Shown: in pieces, positions 1-7,156 of the stretch | Layout: the number at the start of each line of letters is the position of its first letter | Position numbering within the stretch: the first letter of the stretch is position 1 | From: Candidatus Moranbacteria bacterium UBA4824 | GTDB taxonomy: Bacteria; Patescibacteriota; Minisyncoccia; Moranbacterales; UBA2206 | Length of the DNA stretch: 17,577 nt | Direction of reading: 5' to 3' | Assembly (NCBI GenBank): GCA_002400405.1 | Contig: DHFM01000061.1 | Location: forward strand, 1-17,577 | Notes under the pieces: model-generated | Database searches by the model: none | The model's input: the letters and a program-made list of their open reading frames with translations, nothing else | What the model was told of the DNA's origin: nothing | Position numbers and translations under genes: made by a program

Positions 1-83
1 AAATATCTTCTAGTCTAGAGCCTTTTTAATTATTACTCCAAAATTATAACACGAAATGAAAAATAAACAATCAAGGTTTAAAA

Positions 84-2477
84 TTATTTATTTATAATCT
101 TCCCTCCTTGCCCGATTTGATCCAATTTGACTGAAAGAAGTTTTGAGATGCCTTCTTCGCCCATAGTGACGCCGTAAAGAAGTGAGGCTTGGCGCATAGT
201 TTCACGATTATGCGTAATTGTCACAAATTGCGTTCTATCGGAAAGCTCGGTGAGAATCCGACTAAAACGACGTGAATTAGCTTCATCTAGCGCGGCCTCC
301 ACTTCGTCTAAGATTGCAAAAGGTGGCGGATTATGAGAGATTATAGCAAACAAAAGTGCCAACGATGTGAGCGACCTTTCACCACCGGAAAGCATCGAGA
401 GATTGGCGATTCTTTTTCCCGGAGGACAAGCTGAGATATCGATACCGATTTCGCTTCTTTCATCTTGCTTATTCTCATCTTCCTTCGCTTCATCTTTTTC
501 AATCTTGCTTTCAGCCTCCCCTTCTGCTAGCTCATCCTTGGCTTTTCGTTTAGAAATTTGAATTTTAAGTTTGGTCAAATGAGCAGTTCCTCCACCAAAA
601 ATTATTCGGAAATATTTAGAAAATTCCTTATTTATTTCTTCGTAAGTAGTGGCGAATTTTACCTCAATTTTCTGCTCCATCTCTTTTATCACTTCCCGAA
701 GAGAAACGATTGCGTCCTCCAAATCTTTTGATTCACCCTCTAAAAATTCAAAACGTTTTTGGGTTTCCTTATATTCATCAATCACCATCGGATCAATTCC
801 CCCAATTTGCTCCATCTTAATTTTGAGTTTATATATTTCACTTTCTAAAGTTTCTCGGTTTATTTCTCCTTCAATAGGATTTAGTTCCTCTACTTCTTTT
901 CGCAGTTCAATCTTTATTTGATTTTTCAAATCTTCTTCCCGCACCTCCACTCTCGCTAGGGAGATTTTAGAATCATTAAATTTGTCTTTCAATTTACTCA
1001 ACTCATCTTGCTTCACTCTAAGCTTTCCTTCAATTTCAAAAAATTTCCTGCGTTTTTCGCGATCCATCAGAACTTCCTGTTGCATTTCTTGATCAACTAA
1101 TAACAACTCTTCCTGCGCTTTTTTAATATCCTCTCTGATCTTAATTATTCTCTCTTGCAGTTCAATCAATACTTGAGATTTTTCCGTGTCATTCTGTATT
1201 TTCTGTGTCGTTCTGTTTTCTTTTGTGTTTTTCTGTATTTCTAACTCTGTGTCATTCTGTGCCTTCTTTCCTTTTTCAATTTCTATTTTCAAATCATACA
1301 ATCGCTGAGCGATAACTCTGGCGAATTCTTTTATGTCTTGCAAATCCTCCATCTTCTCGGCATTTTCAATTTTCTCAATCAGTTTTTCTTGGTCTTTTTT
1401 AATCTCTTCTAAACTTTCTTTTATATAAATCTTGTCCACTAATTGTTCTTTTGGCAAACTTATTTCCGCCTCCTTAATCATTTCAATATTCTTTTGTTTT
1501 TCTTTTTCAATTTCAATCCGACCTTCGGTTATGATAAGTTCTCTTTCTAACTGGTTCAGTTTATTTCTTTGTTCTCTTTGTTTGTTTTCTAACTCAAGAT
1601 GCTTAGCTTCATTAGTTTGGTTTTTTTCTTCCTTCGATTCATCGCCAATCTCATCGGTAAGTTTATCCACTTCTCGTTGCATGTTGATGAGAATTCTGCC
1701 AGACTCTTCTTTTTCTTCGTTTAATCGATTTCTCTCTTGCTGAAAATTATGCCATAAATGAGAAAAAAGTTTTGTTTGTTTTTCCAAAAGCTCTCGCATT
1801 ACACTTTCACTTTCGGCAGCCTTGTCAGCTTGACGCTTTAGCATTCTAAGATGCGGTTTTATCTCCTCTGTGAGTTCCTTGGCTCTTTCAAGATTTTGAC
1901 GAGTAGAATCGAGTTTTCGTAGAGATCTTTCTTTTTTGATTTGATACTGCTTCACTCCAGCCGCGTCTTCAATTACCGATCTTCGTTCAAAAGGCGTAGC
2001 ATTGAGCACGGCGTCAGCCATACCCTGATTAACCACGGCATAGCTTTCCTTGCCCACTCCCGCCTTAGCCAAAATATCCACAATGTCTTGCAGACGAACT
2101 CGCGAACCATTGATTAGATATTCACTTTCACCGGAGCGAAAAATTTTTCTTGTCACTGAAACTTCTTCAAATTCCAAAGGAATTCTTTTGTCACTATTGT
2201 CTAAATATAGCGTGACATAAGCACTTCCCAGTCGGGCTTTTTTTCCTGAGCCCGCAAAAATAATATCTTCGGATTTTTTCCCCCGCAAATTTTTCATTGA
2301 CTGCTCCCCCATCACCCAGCGAAGTGCATCCGCAATATTGGATTTTCCACTGCCATTTGGACCAACAATCGCCGTGATACCATGGTTCGTTCCATTTTTA
2401 GAATCAATTAAAAAGTCGAGAGTAGTTTTCGACGCAAAAGATTTAAAACCTGAAATTTCTAATTTCTTTAGATACAT
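84..2477 (-). CDS. smc: Chromosome segregation protein SMC, short form without a recognisable hinge
   Basis: SMC ATPases organise and segregate the chromosome in the cytoplasm. The protein is 797 residues from the ATG at 2475-2477. That start matches the family N-terminus (MYLKKLEISGFKSF); a GTG four codons upstream is less likely. The N-terminal head carries Walker A GPNGSGKSN at residues 39-47. The C-terminal head carries the signature LSGGERSLTS near 695-705 and Walker B FAILDEVEAALDEA near 720-733. Residues about 170-404 and 432-630 read as charged coiled coil. Family members are usually about 1150-1200 residues with a globular hinge between the coils. No hinge-like segment is visible here; a polar N/T/Q-rich repeat (about 406-431) takes its place. 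An acidic insert (about 655-685) precedes the C-head motif ACPPGKR. It is last in the rpmF-nusB-rnc-smc run. Identity as an SMC-family ATPase is certain; function without a hinge is inference. Confidence 0.95.
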   Translation of the reverse strand: MYLKKLEISGFKSFASKTTLDFLIDSKNGTNHGITAIVGPNGSGKSNIADALRWVMGEQSMKNLRGKKSEDIIFAGSGKKARLGSAYVTLYLDNSDKRIPLEFEEVSVTRKIFRSGESEYLINGSRVRLQDIVDILAKAGVGKESYAVVNQGMADAVLNATPFERRSVIEDAAGVKQYQIKKERSLRKLDSTRQNLERAKELTEEIKPHLRMLKRQADKAAESESVMRELLEKQTKLFSHLWHNFQQERNRLNEEKEESGRILINMQREVDKLTDEIGDESKEEKNQTNEAKHLELENKQREQRNKLNQLERELIITEGRIEIEKEKQKNIEMIKEAEISLPKEQLVDKIYIKESLEEIKKDQEKLIEKIENAEKMEDLQDIKEFARVIAQRLYDLKIEIEKGKKAQNDTELEIQKNTKENRTTQKIQNDTEKSQVLIELQERIIKIREDIKKAQEELLLVDQEMQQEVLMDREKRRKFFEIEGKLRVKQDELSKLKDKFNDSKISLARVEVREEDLKNQIKIELRKEVEELNPIEGEINRETLESEIYKLKIKMEQIGGIDPMVIDEYKETQKRFEFLEGESKDLEDAIVSLREVIKEMEQKIEVKFATTYEEINKEFSKYFRIIFGGGTAHLTKLKIQISKRKAKDELAEGEAESKIEKDEAKEDENKQDERSEIGIDISACPPGKRIANLSMLSGGERSLTSLALLFAIISHNPPPFAILDEVEAALDEANSRRFSRILTELSDRTQFVTITHNRETMRQASLLYGVTMGEEGISKLLSVKLDQIGQGGKIINK
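1185..1263. repeat. Imperfect tandem word repeat inside smc
   Basis: Four 16 nt units of the form TGTGTCATTCTGTATT (plus strand) start at 1185, 1204, 1224 and 1248. In smc they are translated as polar repeats such as QNDTE, QKNTK and QNDTE at about residues 406-431. The stretch is in frame and lies at the midpoint of the coiled coil. Confidence 0.75.
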
Positions 2478-2699
2478 AATCAGAACCACTGATTATCACA
2501 TGAAAGCACGTGATTACACTGAGCTTAATAAAAAATATTTAAGAAAAACAAAAACAGATACTATAATTGCTAAGCTAATCATACCATATCTCATTGAAAG
2601 ATAAAATTCATACAGAAAAAAGCGGTTTTCAAATTCAGTGTAATCATGTAAAATCAGTGACAACCCGCCTACCGGCGAGGCAGGTCAGTGGTTCTAATT
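2478..2699. repeat. Palindromic interspersed element, family A copy 1, in the rnc-smc gap
   Basis: This 224 bp gap has no credible gene. Its ends are inverted relatives: the left arm (2478-2522) starts AATCAGAACCACTGATTATC, and the right arm (2633-2699) reads on the minus strand as AATTAGAACCACTGA, an interruption, then TCACTGATTTTACATGATTA. The interruption is a GC-rich near-palindrome (about 2664-2684). The innermost left hairpin, AATCAG/CTGATT, abuts the smc start codon. The same arms recur at 7879-7979. The middle is plain AT-rich DNA. Confidence 0.8.
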
Positions 2700-2701
2700 T
2701 C

Positions 2702-3391
2702 TTACCAACCTTTTTCTTCGAGACCTTTTTCGGCAGCGTTTCTTTGGGCTTCTTGCTTGGATTGTCCTTCGCCTTTAGCAATCATTTCATCAGCCAAATA
2801 TACTCCGACTATAAATTTCTTGTCATGATCGGGTCCCGCCTCTTCCAAAACTCGATACGACGGAGTAACGCCCGCCTTATCCTGTGATTCCTCTTGAAAA
2901 CGAGATTTTGGATCCATATATAATTTGTTTTCAATGATATTTGGCAATTCGCAAACCACATTTTTCATGATAAATTCTTGACATTTTTCATAACCCTTGT
3001 CTTTTTGATCCAGATAGATTGCGCCCGTAATGGCTTCAAAAGCATTGGCCAAAAGATATTGGCGGGCACGTCCGGTATCTTTGGTTTCTCCGCGACTCAT
3101 CAAGAGATATTCTTCTATACCTAATCTTTTGGAAATTTTTGCCAACATTTCCCCATTGACCAAAGCTGCTCGCCAATTAGTGAGTTCTCCTTCTTGATTG
3201 GAATAATTTTTATACAGATATTCCGTCACAACAATTTCTAGAACTGCATCTCCCAAAAATTCCAAGCGTTCATTATGTTCCAATTTATGACCTCGGTGCT
3301 CATTAAGATAGGAGCGATGTGTCATCGCTTGTTTCAAAAGATTAATATCATTAAATTTAACCCCAATTTTTTTAGCTAATTCTTCTATCAT
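2702..3391 (-). CDS. rnc: Ribonuclease III
   Basis: RNase III cleaves double-stranded RNA, maturing rRNA precursors and processing mRNA stems. The 229-residue length from the ATG at 3389-3391 (MIEELAKKIGVKF) is typical. An in-frame start 13 codons upstream would only translate the AT-rich repeat, so it was not used. The catalytic domain shows the signature ERLEFLGDAVLE, with its metal-binding Glu and Asp, near residues 42-53. The second acidic site is in ANAFEAITGAIYLD near 112-125. The C-terminal double-stranded RNA-binding domain begins near DPKSRFQEESQ and ends with QSKQEAQRNAAEKGL. Its place next to smc, with nusB and rpmF upstream, is a common bacterial grouping and suggests a shared transcript, although repeat-filled gaps separate it from both neighbours. 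Confidence 0.97.
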   Translation of the reverse strand: MIEELAKKIGVKFNDINLLKQAMTHRSYLNEHRGHKLEHNERLEFLGDAVLEIVVTEYLYKNYSNQEGELTNWRAALVNGEMLAKISKRLGIEEYLLMSRGETKDTGRARQYLLANAFEAITGAIYLDQKDKGYEKCQEFIMKNVVCELPNIIENKLYMDPKSRFQEESQDKAGVTPSYRVLEEAGPDHDKKFIVGVYLADEMIAKGEGQSKQEAQRNAAEKGLEEKGW

Positions 3392-3399
3392 ACATATGA

Positions 3400-3540
3400 C
3401 AATTTTCAAATCCCAATTTTCAATTTCCAATGAATTACTTAATTTTCAATTATAAAATTGGAAATTAAAAATTTGAAAATTGATTGCCTGCCTGCCGGTA
3501 GGCAGGTAAATTGAGAATTAAAAATTGAAAATTAAAAAAC
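3400..3540. repeat. AT-rich inverted word repeat (family D) with a GC-rich palindrome, nusB-rnc gap
   Basis: The gap between nusB and rnc is built from CAATTTTCAA/TTTCCAAT words. The segment 3400-3431 is inverted at 3457-3482 with a 6 nt length difference, so the transcript could fold into a long weak stem. A GC-rich near-palindrome (3487-3506, CCTGCCTGCC then GGTAGGCAGG) follows, then more of the same words to 3540. No gene is seen. Confidence 0.75.
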
Positions 3541-3543
3541 TTA

Positions 3544-4017
3544 TTATTCTGCTTCTTTTTTTATTAAATGTTTTTTCGTACTATCATCTTTCAAAGGTTC
3601 ACCTAATTCGCGGTATATCGTGCCGAGCACGCCATTAACAAATCTTCCTGAAGATTCCCCGCCAAAAGATTTAGCTAATTCAATGGATTCATTAATCGCC
3701 ACTTTCGGCGGAACTTCTTCATAACTGCCAAAGAGAAGTTCGTAAATTCCTAAGCGCAAAATATTACGATCAACTATCGTCACTTGATCTAACGGCCACT
3801 CTGGGGCGCATTTTTCAATCAAAGGATCGATTTTGTCCACATTCTTTATGATATTTTCCACTAAAGAATGCAAAAAATCAGTCTCGTCCATTCCTGGTCC
3901 GAACTCTTTGATATTTTTGGAAATTATTTCCTCTATTTTGGAATTGTCTTTTTTGTTAAAATCCCATTCATAGAGACATTGCATCGCAATTGATCTCGAA
4001 AGATGACGATTAGCCAT
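3544..4017 (-). CDS. nusB: Transcription antitermination factor NusB
   Basis: NusB binds boxA RNA with S10 (NusE) to promote antitermination in rRNA operons. The protein is 157 residues, slightly longer than usual because of a Lys-rich tail. The all-helical NusB fold is recognisable from the N-terminal RHLSRSIAMQCLYEWDF, from the central TIVDRNILRLGIYELLF (about residues 85-101), and from PPKVAINESIELAKSFGGESSGRFVNGVLG (about 107-136), the most conserved stretch of the family. It starts 2 bp after the rpmF stop, so the two are very probably co-transcribed and perhaps translationally coupled. No Shine-Dalgarno sequence is visible upstream of the ATG. Confidence 0.96.
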   Translation of the reverse strand: MANRHLSRSIAMQCLYEWDFNKKDNSKIEEIISKNIKEFGPGMDETDFLHSLVENIIKNVDKIDPLIEKCAPEWPLDQVTIVDRNILRLGIYELLFGSYEEVPPKVAINESIELAKSFGGESSGRFVNGVLGTIYRELGEPLKDDSTKKHLIKKEAE

Positions 4018-4019
4018 TT

Positions 4020-4220
4020 TTATTTTTTCTTTTTATTAACCTTTTTCATCGTATCCACTACTTCTTTGCCCTTATAATATCCACATTTTGGACAAGCAAT
4101 ATGTCCTTCTATTTTAGCTTTGCAATTTGGACAAGCAATCAAATCTTTTGATTTAAGCTTGTAGAAAACTCTAGCTCTGTCTCTTCGGGCTTTTGTGTGA
4201 CGTTGTCTTGCTACTGGCAT
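4020..4220 (-). CDS. rpmF: 50S ribosomal protein L32
   Basis: L32 is a small protein of the large ribosomal subunit. The 66-residue sequence starts MPVARQRHTKARRDRAR, the usual L32 N-terminus. It has the zinc-binding form with Cys30, Cys33, Cys43 and Cys46 in CPNC and CPKC, followed by GYYKGKEVV and a basic tail. It is the first gene of the run rpmF-nusB-rnc-smc. The start at 4218-4220 is fixed by the family N-terminus. The upstream sequence is AT-rich with no clear Shine-Dalgarno sequence. Confidence 0.97.
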   Translation of the reverse strand: MPVARQRHTKARRDRARVFYKLKSKDLIACPNCKAKIEGHIACPKCGYYKGKEVVDTMKKVNKKKK

Positions 4221-4261
4221 ATGATTTTATTTAATAAATAATTAATTTAATACAAATTGAT

Positions 4262-4297
4262 TTCGCATCATTCGCATATAGTTCGTATTGTTCGCAT
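4262..4297. repeat. TTCGCAT word repeat upstream of rpmF
   Basis: Four near-identical heptamers lie in the 101 bp gap between the metallo-beta-lactamase gene and rpmF: TTCGCAT at 4262, 4271 and 4291, and TTCGTAT at 4282. They resemble the TTCGTATT words at 8229-8315. No clear promoter was found here for rpmF. Confidence 0.55.
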
Positions 4298-4321
4298 CGC
4301 TACTTATATATAACTTATCAT

Positions 4322-5176
4322 TTAATTAGCCATTTGGCAAGAAAAAGAATTTTTGCAAATATATTCGATATCACCTCTTTCATCTGTTCGCAAAACATTT
4401 ATTTTTTTGACTTTGAGACGCTCTAAAAGTTCTCCCGCTGGGTGGCCATAGGTATTATTTTTTCCGGAAGATATAATTGCGTCAGTTGGACTAACTTTAT
4501 CCAAAAATTCTGCACTGGTGGCATTTTTTGAGCCGTGATGGGAAACTTTTAGAACTCGCGAATTAAGATCTAATGACGAGTTAATGAGAGCGAATTCTTT
4601 TTCGATTGGAAAATCGCCGGTAAAAAGAAAAGAATTTTCGCCATAGGTCAGCCTTGCTACAATACTCTTAGAATTTGTATCTTTTGGGTTACTTGATAAA
4701 GTTAAGCCAGGATAAATAATTTCTAAATTAGCCTCTTTTATTTTTATATTCATCCCCTCCTTACCTTTTAATCTTTCAATATTTTTATTCTCAATTATTT
4801 CTAAATAATTTTTATACACCTGCGAATCATTCTCGGCGCTATTATCAATCACTTTTCCAATTTTATAATTCTTCATCACATCAATTAGTCCTCCAATATG
4901 ATCCTGATCTGGATGAGTCGCGATAACTATTTCAATTTTTCTGTCCCAAAATGGAATATATTTTCCCAATTTTTCCATTTCCCTTTGCCCGCTCGGTCCG
5001 CCATCAATCAAAATTTGATTTTGATCTTGAGAAATCATCATTGCGTCGCCCTGCCCAACATCAAAAAAAACAATCTTTAGTTTTTGATTTTGAGAATGCC
5101 AAATAATGCCAAATAGAATTAAACTAGTGACAAGGAGAAATATTAAAAAAATATAGATAGATTTTTTAGAAAACAT
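4322..5176 (-). CDS. Membrane-anchored metallo-beta-lactamase of the ComEC C-terminal type
   Basis: This 284-residue protein has a short cytosolic start (MFSKKS), one hydrophobic segment (about residues 7-26) and a metallo-beta-lactamase fold. Motifs in order are FFDVGQGDA (37-45), LIDGG (56-60), the metal site THPDQDH (87-93), FTGD, and VSHHGS. These are the motifs of the soluble C-terminal domain found fused to ComEC in many bacteria, thought to act on incoming DNA at the membrane. Here it is a separate gene directly downstream of the comEC channel gene, so the pair probably forms a split ComEC. The anchor would place the enzyme domain outside the membrane, where ComEC also carries it. An independent hydrolase role cannot be excluded. 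Confidence 0.88.
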   Translation of the reverse strand: MFSKKSIYIFLIFLLVTSLILFGIIWHSQNQKLKIVFFDVGQGDAMMISQDQNQILIDGGPSGQREMEKLGKYIPFWDRKIEIVIATHPDQDHIGGLIDVMKNYKIGKVIDNSAENDSQVYKNYLEIIENKNIERLKGKEGMNIKIKEANLEIIYPGLTLSSNPKDTNSKSIVARLTYGENSFLFTGDFPIEKEFALINSSLDLNSRVLKVSHHGSKNATSAEFLDKVSPTDAIISSGKNNTYGHPAGELLERLKVKKINVLRTDERGDIEYICKNSFSCQMAN

Positions 5177-5184
5177 AATTAGAA

Positions 5185-5293
5185 TTTTGTAATTTTTAAT
5201 TTTTTAATTTTATAAATAAATCTTAATTTCAAAATTTTTAAAAATTTAAGCATTAGATATTATTTAAAAATTGGAAATTGAAAATTGAAAATT
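5185..5293. repeat. AT-rich word repeat (family D) in the comEC-lactamase gap
   Basis: The 123 bp gap is made of words such as TAATTTTTAATTTTTTAATT and, at its end, ATTGGAAATTGAAAATTGAA. These are the same words seen at 3400-3540. The ends are roughly complementary. No gene and no convincing promoter are visible, so the downstream gene is probably read through from comEC. Confidence 0.55.
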
Positions 5294-5299
5294 ATTTCT

Positions 5300-6874
5300 T
5301 TACAAATCCAAATCTTTCTTTCTTTTTAAAAAATACACCGCCACTACCAATATAGCATACCACAAAATTACTCCCCACCACGCGATATTAATTTCAATTG
5401 AAGCATATTTCAGTCTAGCTAGATAGCTGATGACCGCAGTTTCATATTTTAACGGCAAATAAGCCAACCAAGAAAAAATAATTGCAATTGGCGAAAATAG
5501 AAAACCGGCTGTGATCACAAAAAATCCCAAGAGCATTGTGAGCGGAACAATGGGCAAAATTAGGATATTCGCCAAAAGTGAAATGAGTGAAAGTGTTTTG
5601 AAATTAAACATAATAATCGGCAAAACAAAAATCTGCGCGGAAAGTGAAAGAAAAAGAATTTCTGTAATTGTAGAGACGCAGCACTGCTGCGTCTCTACGG
5701 AGCGTATTAAATAATTTTCAAAGATTGGATAAAAATAGACTATGCCAATTGTCGCCAAAAAGGAAAGTTGAAATCCGATATCCCAGCGAAGTAGCATTGG
5801 GTTAGCAAAAAGCATCACGCAAGCAGAAAACAAAATGGCATTCTGAGCGTTCCCTAGTCGACCATTTTTCATTGCCCAAATGAGAAGCACGCCCATTAGT
5901 CCCGCCCGCACTGCCGAAGCACTGAGTCCTGTGAGAATCACAAAAATAATAATCCCCGTTACCGCAAACCAAAAAGCTTGCCGTCGCCACAGTCCTAAAA
6001 ATATTCCGAGAAGCATTAGGTATTCCGCAATAATTGTCACATTATATCCAGACACTGCCACAATATGCGTCATCCCAGTGCGCGAAAAATTATTTTGTAC
6101 CTCTTTTGACAATTGATTACTCCCGCCCAAAAGAAGACCGGAAAGGAGCCCTGATTGCGGAGCAGGAATAAGCTTGTTTATATTTTCATTAAATTTATTT
6201 TTTATTTTTATAAGAATTGCCAAAAATCTATTCCCGCTATTTTTTTCTAGATTTTCTATTTTGGGATTTTTGCATTCATAAAAAATCCGATCTTTCGCTA
6301 GATACATTCGATAGTCAAAACTGTCGTCGAAATTTTTCGGCCTTTCAAGAACACAATTTATTTTTAGCGTATCGCCATAGTTGTATTTTTCATAAATACT
6401 AGCGTTAAGCAAAAATTTTTCCGTCTTGTTATTTTCCGGCGCAAGAATAAGTTGCTGAATTTTTTCTTTGATTTCGGGCTCTTTGAAAATCACAACCACG
6501 CCTGAAAAATTCTGCTTGTCTTCATTTAGATTTTTTATTTTTTCCAATCTCAAATTCGTGAACCAAAAACCCAAAACAAAAAAAGCCAGCATGAATCCGA
6601 TGACGGCTAGTTTGTTTTTACCCCCACACCAACTAGGTTTATTTTTATTTTCTTCCCCTAAATCATCTTTTTTTTCATGTTTATCTGTGTCTCCATTTTT
6701 ATTTTTATGTAGTTGGTGTGGGGGTGAATAAAAAACAAAAATAATAATAAGTGCTAGAATCAAAAATAATAAAATTGCAAAATTATCCATCAGCTTTGGA
6801 TAATAAAAAGAAGCCGTCATTACGCCTCCGATAAAAGATAATGCCAGAATGAAAAAAATGCGCGACTTTTCCAT
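5300..6874 (-). CDS. comEC: ComEC/Rec2-type DNA uptake channel, without its lactamase domain
   Basis: ComEC forms the inner-membrane channel for single-stranded DNA in natural transformation. The 524-residue protein has N-terminal membrane helices (about 5-22, 31-48 and 89-106), a soluble OB-like region (about 120-215), then the Competence domain. That domain carries the conserved stretch SGLLLGGSNQLS followed by FSRTGMTHIVAVSGYNVTII near residues 240-282 and many hydrophobic helices to the C-terminus. There is no C-terminal lactamase domain; that function is encoded by the next gene. Two segments look inserted: a hydrophilic loop (about 50-86) encoded by an element with 16 bp inverted ends, and VETQQCCVST (about 393-402) encoded by a palindrome. 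It starts 3 bp after the DUF167 gene, so the two are co-transcribed. Confidence 0.93.
   Translation of the reverse strand: MEKSRIFFILALSFIGGVMTASFYYPKLMDNFAILLFLILALIIIFVFYSPPHQLHKNKNGDTDKHEKKDDLGEENKNKPSWCGGKNKLAVIGFMLAFFVLGFWFTNLRLEKIKNLNEDKQNFSGVVVIFKEPEIKEKIQQLILAPENNKTEKFLLNASIYEKYNYGDTLKINCVLERPKNFDDSFDYRMYLAKDRIFYECKNPKIENLEKNSGNRFLAILIKIKNKFNENINKLIPAPQSGLLSGLLLGGSNQLSKEVQNNFSRTGMTHIVAVSGYNVTIIAEYLMLLGIFLGLWRRQAFWFAVTGIIIFVILTGLSASAVRAGLMGVLLIWAMKNGRLGNAQNAILFSACVMLFANPMLLRWDIGFQLSFLATIGIVYFYPIFENYLIRSVETQQCCVSTITEILFLSLSAQIFVLPIIMFNFKTLSLISLLANILILPIVPLTMLLGFFVITAGFLFSPIAIIFSWLAYLPLKYETAVISYLARLKYASIEINIAWWGVILWYAILVVAVYFLKRKKDLDL
5670..5698. repeat. In-frame palindrome (family C) inside comEC
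   Basis: A 29 nt palindrome has 14 nt arms (GTAGAGACGCAGCA and its exact complement) around one unpaired base. It lies in frame in comEC and is read as VETQQCCVST, in a loop between membrane segments. Its outer ten bases are the same as those of two palindromes in nrdG. Confidence 0.9.
6620..6725. repeat. 106 bp element with perfect 16 bp inverted ends inside comEC
   Basis: ACCCCCACACCAACTA at 6620-6635 is exactly inverted at 6710-6725, with 74 bp of AT-rich DNA between. A looser match (TTTGTTTTT) extends outside both ends. The element is open in the comEC frame and encodes the Lys/Asp/Glu-rich loop from about Ser50 to Lys86 between two membrane helices. Confidence 0.85.
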
Positions 6875-6877
6875 TTT

Positions 6878-7099
6878 TTATTTTAATATTTCCACTAATT
6901 TTTTTCGCGTAGATTTGCCACCAATAATCGACACTAGGCTTTTTGGCACATCAAAATGCTCCGCCAAAATTTCAACAAGCATTTTGTTAGCCTCACCATC
7001 AACCGGTGGCGCGGTAAGTTTTACTTTGTATTCCCCCTGCGAAATTTCAACTACTTCATTTTTTGAAGAACGAGGTATGACTTTGACATAAATTCTCAT
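6878..7099 (-). CDS. DUF167 / YggU family protein
   Basis: This is a 73-residue protein of the DUF167 (YggU) family, whose function is not established. Family marks are the start MRIYVKVIPRSSKNEV, the segment VKLTAPPVDGEANKMLVEILAE (about residues 26-47) and the end IIGGKSTRKKLVEI. The length is normal. The stop lies 3 bp before the comEC start, so they form one unit. In other bacteria the family often sits near cell-division or membrane genes; that context gives no clear role here. The start codon at 7097-7099 follows a T-run with no Shine-Dalgarno sequence. Confidence 0.92.
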   Translation of the reverse strand: MRIYVKVIPRSSKNEVVEISQGEYKVKLTAPPVDGEANKMLVEILAEHFDVPKSLVSIIGGKSTRKKLVEILK

Positions 7100-7120
7100 A
7101 AAAAAATTAGTTTTAATTTT

Positions 7121-7146
7121 ACTACCGTATACTAGAATACGGTAGT
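7121..7146. terminator. Stem-loop between nrdG and the DUF167 gene
   Basis: ACTACCGTAT and its exact complement form a 10 bp stem around a 6 nt loop. A T-rich tail follows on the plus strand, whereas the minus-strand transcript continues AAAATTAAAAC. It is therefore not a textbook terminator for nrdG, but could end or attenuate that transcript or mark its 3' end. Confidence 0.5.
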
Positions 7147-7156
7147 ATTTTTATTA

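Noticed and set aside
3392..3430. N-terminal extension of RNase III (about 13 residues)
   Set aside because: The extra residues are encoded by the AT-rich word repeat, and the family begins at MIEELAKKIG.
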